DNA from: Anisus vortex
Taxonomy: Eukaryota; Mollusca; Gastropoda; Planorbidae
Assembly: GCA_949126835.1 (NCBI GenBank)
Contig: OX421496.1
Coordinates: 17,613,844 to 17,677,843 of the forward strand
DNA length: 64,000 nt
Reading direction: 5' to 3'
The position numbers and the translations under genes were made by a program. This document shows, one piece after another, positions 35,754-46,335 of this stretch. The notes under the pieces are model-generated. The model was not told the DNA's origin, searched no databases, and saw nothing but the letters and a program-made list of their open reading frames with translations. How positions within the stretch are numbered: position 1 is the first letter of the stretch; every line of letters begins with the position of its first letter.

Positions 35754-37076
35754 TGTGGCGTTTTGGGGAGAAGATTAACGTCACACTCAACTAAGGAAGG
35801 TCTTAGATGTAATCCGCTCTTATAAGATACTATAATCATCTCATATGTACGTACAAACCACTGACACTATGTGCCACTATTGAATGTCTGATTGGAGTAA
35901 GAATGTGTCTTTCCTTTCTATCTCCTATAATATTTAAGATTAAAGTATTTAGCTTGCATTGAATTTTATTTACATATATGTATACGTTCTGCATGCTTAT
36001 CAGTATATTACTTATTGTTATACGATTAGTCATTGATATTAGTTCCCATTCATGTACATTATAAATGTTGTAGCACGTGTGTGTTCCTCCCCCCTCCCCG
36101 CCCCATGCCCTCGGAACAAGGCCAGGGTCATACCTGACGCAACCAAGCTAATCCCCCCCCCACCCCACAGTCTCTTCGACCAGATCACAGGAAACTCACA
36201 TCTCAATGACGGTTCTTCCCCTGGTCAGAGAATAGGGAACTTGGAATCTTTGATGCAGGACCCCGACGGACAAGAGAGAAAACTCTGACCAACAACACAG
36301 GGCCTTCGAAGTTTCCCTACCGCCGCGTCTTCTCTCCCCCCCCCCCCGCACCCCCTCCCCACTACCGTTTGGTACTTATTTTCACATGCCAATCAATCAA
36401 ATGTTGAATTGAAGAGACATGTTGACCAATCGGATACGCTATCTACTGGTCAATCTTACCCTTGCCCCTCCCCCCTCATTACAATCACGTGGGGAGTTGC
36501 AACCTAACTTGTTGTTTAACATGTAATGTAAATGTAAGTTAGTTTTAGGTCAGTCTGGCTTAAGGAGTCTCGAGGGTTGGATGCCCCGAGCTCCAATAGC
36601 ACCAAGCGGTGCTATAGTCTGTTGTAGAGTCCTTGTTAGGACTATCTGCTACATGTAGTTTAAGCCTATGATTAAATGTACACTCTTTATCACTTGTATT
36701 TGGATTGTATGAATTATGTGCTCATGTCATCAATGATTGAATACGGACTTTCACGTGAATAAAATATTCGTTGTTACAATACGCCTTGCTTATCGATTGA
36801 TAGAATACCTGTTTGTGTGACGTCCAGTGACAGTGTCAATTAGTCAACAGTTTAACTCAACCTACGTATTAACGAGCCAAACGAAACCTGGATATAAATT
36901 TGTCTTAGAATCACCTAGGAATCATCTGCACTTCGGGACCACATACCACCTAGAAAACCTGCCTAAATCACCCCTCCCCATCACCCTGTGTACCTGCTGA
37001 GTTATCCACTAAGTCTGCACTGATAGCCTAGGCTAATTGCAGGCTCGGTGACAGAATCTTAGACCAGCACGCCACA
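35754..37076 (+). repeat. 3' LTR
   Basis: 1323 bp, same termini as the 5' LTR. The one base substitution I found is ataaatg here versus aaaaatg in the 5' copy, near position 310 of the LTR. The AATAAA is at 36758-36763 and the hairpin cluster at about 36569-36643. Confidence 0.93.
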
Positions 37077-37168
37077 GTATTAAACAATAGGCAGAAATAT
37101 ACGCCTTATATGTTGGCCTATAGTCTAGCCGTTTGTGTGAGTTGAGGGGGGAGCGGAGTTCTTTATAT

Positions 37169-39922
37169 CAGGGGCCGGCAGCCTAAGACACGCGTGCCAG
37201 GCTTGGCACGCAGAGCGACTTTCAGTGGCACGCAAAACACCTCGAGCAAGGAGATTTAAACAAAAAATGCTAACTAATAGAAAATTCACGCTGGACATTG
37301 AGTGTTAAAGCTCACGAAAGTTTAAAAAAAACTCATCATGGGACTTACAATATGTGTTTGATTCTTATCTTAAAATAGTCAATTTTAGAGTTTATTACCC
37401 ATAGATCTAATTGATTTACATGCAATTCAAGTATCTGCTACAAGAAAGGGAAATGTAACATAGAGATCTACAGTTGCACACAGTGTTTTGTTGGTAAGTC
37501 TATGTTAGATTCATTTCTTGTCTGGAAGCAATTGATGAAATGTTTCTGTCGCGGTATTACAAGAGGAGAACAGACTGTTGTAGTCAATGTTTCTGAAAGA
37601 CATAGCAACATATTTCAATGTGTGTATTTACAAGGACGGTGTCAAACAACACTTGAACTGTTAGACCACTGGAATGAATTTGCATTGAAACTGGACACGT
37701 CTTGCCATAAACACAATTTTAAAACCTTTAACTACTTCCCTATTTAAGGCACACTTAGATAGTTAGATGGGCTTTTTCAGAAGTACATTGAAGAACTCAA
37801 AGAGGAGTTTTCTAAACAAAGACAAGACTTTCAAATTCATTGACATGTTTTACTACCACATCAAGACTGACTGGCTTTATCTTACTAGTTCAAAGATCTT
37901 GATTTTTTTCTATAGAGGTATATTGGCTATTTAAAATGCAGCAAGTTGAATTTTAAACATCCCCAAAAAAAAAGCATAAAAATTTGCGAAAAAATCTGGC
38001 ATGAAGCTCTTTAGGAAAGTCGTCTGCTATTATCAACTGCAAGGCATTAACTCTACTTTCAGCTTTTGGTTCAACTTACATCATCATGTGTGAACAGATT
38101 TTATGAAAGCTGTTTTAAGCATACAAAGAGGTCGCTTACACTTGACCACTCAAAAAAGTAACTAAATAAGTAGTACCTGACATTGTAAAATTTGCGAATA
38201 GCATTCAAGAGCACGGTGCTTATTAATTGATACATGCTAATTACATTCAAAATAATTTTTATGCTGGTCTTCATTAATTAGACATAAAGACGATAAAAAA
38301 AAGATTTGAAATTGTCTTATTATTTTAATAAATCTGAGAGGCTTAGATCTATAGGCCTATACTAGCATTGTATTGTGTAATTGTTGTCATTATTAATGTT
38401 TAAAAAAAAACCTCCTTAAATCGACTTGCAGGAAATGTTTTTTTTACAACTGTTGAACGTAAATTAATTTGATATCTCTATTTACTTGTTGAAATAATAC
38501 CATAATGCTAGATTTGTATAAAGAAATATAAATTATGAGTGATGATAATTAGATCTATATTACAAAACAGAACTTGTTTTTTTTTTTTTTGCATCACTAT
38601 TGATTCAAATTTGAAACCTTAATTTAATTAAAGGGAGACAATTAACCTGTTGTTTATATTTCTAAATGTTTTCTATTTTTATTTTTTTTAAGTAGCTAAC
38701 AATTATAGTTATTGCTTAAAAATGATGAAAGTATAAAAGATTATTGAAAGTTATATAAATATTATATAAGTGAAAAATGTATATGGAAATTTTTAATACT
38801 GCATTAACTATCTAGTTTGTATGAATACAATGTATCTATGCCGTTGAACTACTATGGATAATCTCCTTCACGAAACTTAAACACTAAAGATAAATCTCAG
38901 CCTGAGATTAATTTATAATGACTTTTTAACAGGTGCTAGAATAAATCTTGCCAACTACATTAAATGTTTTGGCACTTAGACCGTTTACGTGAAAGTTCAG
39001 TAATAAAATTGTGTAGTTGCTTTAATGTAAATTTTAAAAAAGATGATAATCACAACCATGCTAATTTTTTTAAAATAAAATTAATGAAATAAAAAATATA
39101 AGATAAGATAAGATTTCTTTATTGATCCAAACAAATGGAAATTTGTCTTGATTACAGATGTTTTGTCCTTCAGCATATTTTAAACAAATTAAAATAATTA
39201 TTTGTAATTTGTATACAAGCACAGAAATATACTTATAAAATAGACAAGCGCACACACATTCACACAATTTATCATAAAAGAAAAAAGTTCATTAGTAGTC
39301 ATCCACTGTATTCTGGCTGACTGAAGTCTTGACGATATATTTATGGTAGATAGTATGGCCTGAGGCTGACGCGCAATAATTCTTCGTCTGGTGTGCATAT
39401 TCTTCTTTTGTTGTAAAACAGTTGGTATTGTAATATTCTTTGTTTATATTGATAGCCATCCATCCAACTTTACTTTGCCACTGTTGACGGGTCTGTCTGA
39501 GCAAAGCAGATAAAATGTCCACAGTCATATTTCTCCTCTGCGGCCACATTTATTTCGCCTTGTTGGTGTGAAGACATGTTTATTTGTTGTCATTTGTATC
39601 CAAGATGGCGGTTCGTTCATTAGTATGTACACCAATGGTGTAAAATAGTTTCGTGTAAGGCGGTTCTTGACATAAAAGTTTTAGGAACAATAGTTTCCGT
39701 TATACAAACTACTTACATACTTTAAGCATATACAAATTAATAAATTCTGGCTTGATAAGATGGTAGAAAAGCTGAAAAACGGCACATCGTAATCAGGTCG
39801 CCTGCAGCGCAGCGCCCCGGAAGTGCATATAGAGCAGAGTAGAGCAGATTGACTTTCAGGCTGTTGAATGATTTAGAAATGCTAGTATGGCACACTGTTA
39901 GCAAAAGGTTTCCGGACCCCTG
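37169..39922 (+). mobile_element. Family A hAT-like element, copy 2
   Basis: Starts caggggccggcagcc and ends ggtttccggacccctg, with imperfect 8-bp flanks ctttatat / ctctatag. The left subterminal region carries cgtgccaggcttggcacgc and cagtggcacgc, and the right carries gtatggcacactg. It shares its body with 2730-3095 plus 4523-5540 plus 8720-9037, and with copy 3 near 57-61.7 kb. A 246-bp open frame at 37502-37747 is not conserved as protein between copies. A LINE 3' end is inserted near its right end (39098-39560). Confidence 0.8.
39098..39560 (-). mobile_element. LINE or retroposon 3' end, reverse
   Basis: On the minus strand the sequence ends ggatcaataaagaaatctta followed by repeated TCTTA/ATCTT units, a terminal simple-repeat tail of the kind carried by several LINE and SINE 3' ends. 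Upstream, an 85-codon minus-strand frame at 39292-39549 may be the end of an ORF, but I recognise no domain. It interrupts family A copy 2, which resumes by about 39840. Confidence 0.45.
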
Positions 39923-40209
39923 CTCTATAGCACGAAAAACCTGGCATAGGACTCTCGTTGACTTCATGCGTGCCCATCCCTGGTAAAGACTGTTAGACTT
40001 TTACACTGTTATATTGAGTTAAGACATTGTTTGTTTTCGAAAAAAGACTTCCTGTTTTAAAAAGTTGAACATAATCGATAACAAGTATAAATGTGTTAAC
40101 ACGATAACTAATCTAAATGGACATTTTTATACATCAAAGAGAAACCTTTGGTTAAACTTACCGAATGAAAAATATACTATCTTAGAAAATGTTTATTTCC
40201 TGTTTATTC

Positions 40210-40300
40210 CCATCCTTACAGGATTTATTTTTCTGGGCGGGATGGGGGGGGGGGGGGGGAGAAGTAATGGAAAAGGAGGGGGGGGGGGGCTTGAAGTACA
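40210..40300. repeat. G-rich low-complexity tract
   Basis: Two G runs (around 40242 and 40279) in a short purine-rich stretch; glycine-rich frames across it are composition artefacts. Confidence 0.6.
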
Positions 40301-40326
40301 TACACAAAATATATCAAGCCTTGACA

Positions 40327-40470
40327 AGTTTTCTTGACCAGCACAATGCACAGCCGGCTTTACTTTTCCCATCTAATGTACATATCATAGCTGAATAGGC
40401 GCAGGGACTCCTGACCGGTGAACAAATCATTTCCTAAACCAGGATTCGAACACAGCACTCTCGGTATGTC
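40327..40470 (-). mobile_element. SINE fragment, reverse
   Basis: The minus strand holds gattcgaatcctgg-type B-box sequence (plus strand ccaggattcgaac at 40440-40452), then gtacatta and aagtaaagccggctgtgcattg, matching the SINE body in a decayed form. The middle is largely lost. Confidence 0.55.
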
Positions 40471-41090
40471 ATAAGTTAGGATTATCGATGTAGTGAATTT
40501 ATAAATTTAAAACTTTGATCAAATAATATGCTACTCTTTTTTATATCTGAATTGATAAAAAAAATATTTTTTTCTTTACAAAAGTATATTATAAAAAAAA
40601 ATGTTATAACAACTCACTACGGGATTGTGCGTCCATCTCTAACAATCAGTTCCACAAACATAATTTTTTTAATTTCTAAAGCACCACTGAACAATACAAT
40701 ACATCTTCCTCTATTCTATTTTTTGCTGACATTGTATAAAAACTAAATGCTGACAACAAAAATCTGTCGTCAAGCAAATCCATTTCCTTTTAAAATGAAT
40801 ACTTTAATCCATCTTTCTAATATTGACTTGAACAAAAAAATTAACAACGAAAAAAACTGTTGTAAGTTGTTTTTTGCTTTTTTTAGGTCCATTTTTACCC
40901 TAATTTATCCATAGCGCTCTTGATTGATTATTCAAGAACAATTAGCAATGGGCAATGAGCAGATCTGATTTATGGCAGGCCCTGTGTGTTAGTGTTTTAA
41001 TCCACATGACAATATTGAAATTTAAGGAAAAATGGCTCAAAAAGTCATTAACCTAATGGCGGGTTTGGTTAAAAATAGTGATACTAATAA
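40471..41090. other. AT-rich spacer, no gene seen
   Basis: Ordinary AT-rich DNA between a SINE remnant and the LINE tail. No motif was found. Confidence 0.45.
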
Positions 41091-42890
41091 TATCATCATC
41101 ACATCATCTGTCCTTTGGGTTCCTTGTGGAACATAGGGCCTCTGTCAAAGCACGCCACTCTTCGCGGTCTCTTGCTAGTCGCTTCAATTCTTCCCAGCTC
41201 TTTCCAGTTCTTTCAGTTTCATCCAGTATGCTTCGTCTCCATGTTCGCTTGGGTCTTCCTCTATGCCGTTTACCCTGGGGATTCCACTCTAAGGCCTGTC
41301 TAGCTCTGTTGTTGTTATCTTTCCTGAGGGTGTGTCCAATCCATCTCCACTTCCTTTCCATGATTTGTTGTTCTACTGTTCTTTGTCCACACCTCTCCCA
41401 CAGCTTGGAGTTTTCTACCTTGTCGAACCATTTTATTTTGAGTATATTTCTTAGGCATCTGTTAACAAAGGTCTGGAGTCTATTTTTAGTTTTCTCTGTC
41501 GTTCGCCATTTTTCGGACCCATAAAGTAGGACCGTTTTAATGTTTGTGTTAAAGATCCTTACTGTAGTTTTGACAGAGATGTGTGTAGATCTTCAGACCT
41601 GTTTCAAGTTCGATGTCCTCGTCGCTCCTCCTGATGCACTGACCACACTTCCAAGGTATACAAAGTGATTCACTCGGTCTAAGCTTTGGTTTTCTACTTG
41701 TATGTCGCCATCTTGTTGGTGGTTTATTTTCAACACTTTGGTTTTTTGATGGTTTATACCGAGTCCTACTCTTTTCCCGGTCTCACTCAAAGCTGTGGTC
41801 TTCTCTTGCATATCCTGTAATCTGTGGGACAGAATGGCCAGGTCATCTGCAAACTCTAAGTCTTCTAGTTTTTGCATTAGGGTCCATTGTATTCCTTTTC
41901 CTGAGTTAGCATAAGCTTCTTTTGTGACCCAGTCTAGTACTAGAAGGAACAGAAGTGGTGAAAGGAGACATCCTTGCTTGACTCCAGTTGTAACATGGAA
42001 TTCATCTGACATCTTACCATTATGTACTATTTGGCAGGTAAAGTTTTCATGGAGACTTTTGATGATGGCTATTATTTTATTAGGTATTCCATAGTGCCTC
42101 ATGATTGACCATATTGTCTCTCTATTAATGCTATCAAAAGCCTTTTCAAAGTCCACAAATGTAGCATAGAGTGGAGATTGCCATTCAATAGATTGTTCTA
42201 TAATGATCCGAAGTGTTGCTATCTGGTCAATGCATGATCTTCCTCTTCTGAACCCAGCCTGTTCTTCTCTTAGGAGATCATCGCAGGCTTCTTTAATTCT
42301 GTTGAGTATTGTTCTGCTGAAGACCTTGCTTGGTACTGAGAGTAGAGTAATTCCTCGCCATTTATCACATCTTGACAGGTCCCCATTCTTGGAATTTTAA
42401 TCAGTAGGCCTTTTTTCCATTCTGCAGGAGGGGTTTCGGTTGACCAAATTTTATTAAAAATATTGTGGAGTTGGTTAACAATTTCAGCTCCTCCTTCTTT
42501 TAGGACCTCAGGTGGTATATTGTCTATGCCTGCTGCTTTGCCTGTCTTCATTTGATTGATGGCCGTCCATATTTCTTTTTTGGATATTTCTTCCATATTT
42601 ATGTCCAGTGTTTCTCCTGTGGTCAGATCGGGTGGATTTAGAGGGGTCTGTCTGTTTAGCACTTCCTGGAAGTATTCTTTCCATCTTCTGAGCTGGTCAT
42701 CTATGGAAGAGAGGAGTTTACCTTGTTTGTCTCGGACTGGCACATTGTAGTTAGCGTTCTTTCCACTCAAGAGTTTAGTAATTTTATATAACTGTTTTAG
42801 GTCTCCTTTTCCTGCTGCTTCTTCTGCTTGTTCAGCTAGTTTATTATAAAATGTTCTTTTATCGTGTCTGAAGTACTAAGATCTGCCCCA
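41091..42890 (-). mobile_element. RTE-like LINE, 5'-truncated
   Basis: On the minus strand the element starts within ORF2 near 42890 and runs to a GATGAT tail at 41091. Translation in order gives the pre-RT segment RWKEYFQEVLN, RT motifs TGKAAGIDNIPPEVLK, AGFRRGRSCIDQ, DFEKAFDSI, GVKQGCLLSPLLF, the catalytic FADD (about 41842-41853), and then IKTVLLYGSEKWRTT and KWRWIGHTLRK with the terminal WR region. Two frameshifts, near 42390 and 41600, break an otherwise readable frame. The endonuclease and 5' part are absent, so it is dead but not very old. RTE assignment rests on the tail and the KWRWIGH block and is inferred. Confidence 0.88.
41593..42156 (-). pseudogene. Reverse transcriptase core of the RTE-like LINE
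   Basis: This 187-codon frame holds the palm and fingers of the enzyme: DFEKAFDSINRETIW at residues 2-16, TGVKQGCLLSPLLF at 57-70 and the catalytic FADD at 102-105, followed by the KKTKVL-like NHQKTKVLKI thumb-side motif. The frame is open further upstream to about 42380, where a frameshift joins it to the N-terminal RT frame at 42270-42770. Its methionine is internal, not the true start. The enzyme would copy LINE RNA at a nicked target; here it is a fragment of a truncated copy. Confidence 0.85.
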
Positions 42891-43230
42891 AAAAACAAAA
42901 AAACATTGAATTAGCGACAAGACATGGCAAAGAATTGAAGACAGGAAACATGCAAAACAAACAGTAAACCAAGCTAAAACAAGAAAACATAAACAACTAA
43001 CACAACAAGAGTATCATACAATTTCAAAAGAGGTCTCGAAAATGCTTAGACACGATACTAATAATATGAGATACTTTAAATAAGTATTTCTAAATGTTTC
43101 ATTAGTCATATTAGCAATGTGTCTGTGTGTGTATACAAACACATTAACGCACACACATTAGCACGCAGAGCATGTAACAAAAAGAACGGTTAATAAATAG
43201 GAATACATCGATGTCAAATATAGTCTAGCG

Positions 43231-45035
43231 CAGGAGTCGGCCAGATGTGGCTCTATTGATGGCTGCATCTGGCTCGCAGACAAATGTTCGATTATAAAAA
43301 AAATATCTTTAGACTCCTTTGATCTACATATTAATTGCATATCAATATTTCATTCTACAAATGAGCTAAAGTCTAGTGCAGCTCAGCATCAGAAGTGGTA
43401 AAGGAAATAAACTCCGCTGACCTAAAAGACAGAACAAGAAAACCATAAAAACGAAGTTTTTATTATACTCCCTTTATTTGCAAACTAAGTTTACCATCAT
43501 GTAATTAAATAATTGATTGACTACTGCAAATGAAACGTACAGAAAAAATATATGTGTCGCAAATCTCAAAAATATCTCCTTACTCCGTATGAATTGTTCT
43601 AAAAATAATCGTAGCGCATAATTTTTTTTTCTAGCTTTGCGCCGAAAAACTATAAAAAGTTGCACAGGCATTTTTAACGCGAAATTAAAATATTTCTTAT
43701 ACTTTTTTTTTAAGAAATGAATATTGTCATAAGTGTAGTATTATTAAGTCGTTTTAACTGAAAATTTGATAGGATGTATTGTTAGGCGCCACAAATCTGC
43801 TGTCCAAATTTCAGCTCGATTGGACCACGGGAAGTGGTCGAAAAATCGAAGCAAAGTTTTGCTCCCACGACGATTGCAGACAGACAGAAAATGCAACTTA
43901 AAATAAAGGGAGTAATAAAGGGAGTAACAAGAAAACCATAAAAACGAAGTTTTCATTATACTCCCTTTATTTGCAAACTAAGTTTACCATCATGTAATTA
44001 AACAATTGATTGACTACTGGAAATGAAACCCCAAAGAAAAATATCTGTGTTGCAAATCTCAAAAATATCTCCTTACTCAGTATGAATTGTTCTAAAAATA
44101 ATCTTAGCGCATAATTTTTTTTTCTAGCTTTGCGCCGAAAAACTATAAAAAGTTACACAGGCATTTTTAACGCGAAATTAAAATATTTCTTATACTTTCC
44201 TTTTAAGAAATGAATATTGTCATAAGTGTAGTATTAAGTAGTTTTATCTGAAAATTTGATAGGATGTATTGTTAGGCGCCACAAATGTGCTGTCCAAATT
44301 TCAGCTCGATCGGACCACGGGAAGTGGTCGAAAAATCGAAGCCAATTTTTGCACCACGATTGACGATTGCAGACATTGCAACTTAAAATAAAGGGAGTAA
44401 CAAGAAAACCATAAAAACACAGTTTTTATCATACTCCCTTTATTTGCAAACTAAGTTTACCATCATGTAATTAAATAATTGATTGACTACTGCAAATGAA
44501 ACGTACAGAAAAAATATCTGTGTTGCAAATCTCAAAAATATCTCCTTACTCCGTATGAATTGTTCTAAAAATAACCTTAGCGCATAATTTTTTTTTCTAG
44601 CTTTGCGCCGAAAAAAGTATAAAAAGTTACACAGGCATTTTTAACGCGAAATCAAAATATTTCTTATACTTTCCTTTTAAGAAATGAATATTGTCATAAG
44701 TGTAGTATTATTAAGTCGTTTTAACTGAAAATTTGATAGGATGTATTGTTAGGCGCCCCAAATCTGCTGTCCAAATTTCAGCTCGATCGGACCACGGGAA
44801 GTGGTCGAAAAATCGAAGCCAATTTTTGCACCACGCACGATTGACGATTGCAGACATTGCAACTTAAAATAAAGGGAGTAAAAATAGCAACCCTGCATTC
44901 ATTGTAATTGAAGGGAAATTTGCACACATTTGCTTAAATTTTTAGTTTTAAACATAATGTATGGCTCTCACAGAATTACTTTTCAAAATATGTTGTGTGC
45001 ATGGCTCTCTCAGACAAAAAGGTTCCCGACCCCTG
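43231..45035 (-). mobile_element. hAT MITE (same family as 20900-21300) split by a HINE array
   Basis: Starts caggagtcggccagatgtgg and ends ggttcccgacccctg, flanked by a perfect 8-bp duplication gtctagcg (43223-43230, 45036-45043). Orientation is opposite to the copy at 20900. The MITE is cut between ctaaaagacagaa (43434) and aaatagcaaccctgcat (after 44880), a junction intact at 21062-21100 in the other copy. The intervening 1.45 kb is the HINE array, so the insertion site can be read precisely. Confidence 0.92.
43435..44880 (-). mobile_element. Tandem triplet of Helentron-like (HINE-type) elements
   Basis: Three direct units (43435-43927, 43928-44400 and 44401-44880) are about 0.47-0.49 kb each. 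Read on the minus strand, each starts tactccctttattttaagtt. It carries the inverted copy aataaagggagta about 30-45 bases before its other end, and then a short hairpin (ataaaaac-ttc-gtttttat) just before the end. A 5'-terminal / 3'-subterminal inverted repeat plus a terminal hairpin, no target duplication, insertion between A and A (T|T), and tandem arrays are the hallmarks I know for Helentron-derived non-autonomous elements. No Rep/helicase is encoded. Each unit also holds a gaccac-gggaa-gtggtc hairpin. Confidence 0.75.
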
Positions 45036-45784
45036 GTCTAGCGGGACTCTAGCGTCTAGATCATAGGTACTCAACTCTCAACCTTTTTCGGCTCACTGCC
45101 CCCCCCCCCCTCCAAACTCTTTTTTAGTGTCCACTCCCCCCAACCCCCTCTGGAAGTTAAAGGGTCAATACAGTTTCAGCAATTGTTTTTAGGCCGACTA
45201 CATTTTTTTGTGTGCTTATTTATTTTCTTTATAGCAACTGAAAAGGAAACATAATGTTAGAATTAATAGATCAAAAAATGTACTTAAAGAAGAGGCTTTA
45301 AAAAATCAATATTGATGTGAATCATTTGCCTGGTGTGTTGCTAGTAATTCGTCTAAGTAAATTATTTTAATCCTCTAATAATTAAATCTTGTTATGAATA
45401 CCATAATGTTGAATGCATATAAAGAAATAATAATTAGTCAGTAATATTTGTTATATTACAAAACAGAACTTGTTGGCATCATTATTGAATCAAATAATAT
45501 GGAAACATTTATTAATTTAAGGGAGATAATTAACCCGTTTCATTTGAGCTAATACTTCTTATGTTTTTTTTACTTTAATTTAAAAAACGCCCTATAATTT
45601 ATAAATTTGAAATGATCAAACTGTAAAAAGTATTTAAAAATATATAAATATTAAATGACCAAAGAATTTATATGTATATTTTCAAGCACTACAATAACTA
45701 CCCAGTCTATAGGATTACAACGTATCTATTTCGCTCTACTAAATCCTTACGATTTGCACCTAAAATATGTTCTTAATTGCCCGA

Positions 45785-45855
45785 GGATGGGTGGAGGGCA
45801 CAGATGACCCCGTAGGCCTGCTGATACCATGAGGATTTCTTCCTCCCCTCACCTT

Positions 45856-45899
<44 letters not shown>

Positions 45900-45910
45900 A
45901 CAAAAAAAAT
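45785..45910 (+). mobile_element. 126-bp poly(A) retroposon inside the left inverted repeat
   Basis: The 17-bp sequence tgttcttaattgcccga is present twice, at 45768-45784 and 45911-45927, flanking 126 bp that ends in about 38 A residues plus a short A-rich remainder. This is the structure left by target-primed insertion of a polyadenylated RNA. The 75-bp non-A part (ggatgggtggagggcac..., tcctcccctcacc) is unidentified; it may be a severely 5'-truncated LINE or a small RNA retrocopy. Confidence 0.8.
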
Positions 45911-46149
45911 TGTTCTTAATTGCCCGAACTAGTTTTGGTCGAATCAGGTATTGTTAAATTCGCAAGAGCTACTGTTTGCTCTTAAATGGGCTCGTGCACT
46001 TTCGCCGACATTAGGGCGAGCTCGGAAGCTCAGCGAAATGGTGTTCCTAATTTTAACTGGTCTTTTTTTAGCGCTGAGGCGAACTGCCGGATGTTAATAT
46101 TGCTGCAAAATGGCTGCGCTCACAGACGAAGAAGCTTTGGGTGTTGCGA

Positions 46150-46335
46150 TTACATTGCACACAGATTTTGTGCAATATTGTTCAAGGCCTTGGTTTTTTC
46201 ACCCTTATTTTTATAGTCCCGATGGAGTGGGTTCCACAGGCATGGAACATTTTCCCATGCATCTATGAATATTGCTAGACTGTCCTCTGACATCTCTGGC
46301 AGCTGACTGTCTTGTTTAGACGCCATTTTTTTCAT
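46150..46335 (-). CDS. MADF-domain fragment, transposon-derived
   Basis: This 61-residue frame contains IDAWENVPCLWNPLHRDYKN followed by KGEKTKALNNIAQNL. The aromatic-LWNP-HxDYKN-KxxAxxxIA pattern is that of the MADF (Myb/SANT-like) DNA-binding domain. MADF proteins form one of two ORFs in PIF/Harbinger transposons, where they help bind the element ends. The frame ends at the stop before the domain would be complete; the downstream coding region is decayed. Recognised from memory of the family. Confidence 0.6.
   Translation of the reverse strand: MKKMASKQDSQLPEMSEDSLAIFIDAWENVPCLWNPLHRDYKNKGEKTKALNNIAQNLCAM

Larger units (their letters stand above)
32129..37076 (+). mobile_element. Non-autonomous LTR retrotransposon (LARD-like), complete
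   Basis: Two direct repeats of about 1.32 kb (32129-33453 and 35754-37076) flank 2.30 kb of internal DNA. Each begins TGTGGCG and ends CGCCACA, so the canonical TG...CA ends sit in a 7-bp inverted repeat. The 5-bp duplication gtatt lies at 32124-32128 and 37077-37081. The repeats differ, as far as I could compare, by one substitution and two poly-C length changes, so insertion is recent. The internal region has no frame above about 78 codons and no gag, protease, reverse transcriptase or integrase motif. Replication must therefore depend on proteins from another element. Its orientation is set by the AATAAA in the LTR and is provisional. Confidence 0.92.
31894..39982 (+). mobile_element. Candidate outer hAT-like element enclosing two others
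   Basis: caggggtggacaagggc at 31894 and the inverted-looking gcccatccctg at 39972-39982 could be the two ends of one old element. The 8-bp flanks are similar but not identical (gtatagag versus gtaaagac). Removing the LTR retrotransposon (32124-37076) and family A copy 2 (37169-39922) would leave a short element of about 400 bp. The inverted repeat is short, so this remains tentative. Confidence 0.35.

Noticed and set aside
32211..36033. Two identical 65-codon genes (32211-32408 and 35836-36033) as a gene duplication
   Set aside because: Both lie at equivalent positions in the two LTRs of one retrotransposon.
40065..40398. Glycine-rich protein
   Set aside because: The glycines come from two poly-G runs in a low-complexity tract.
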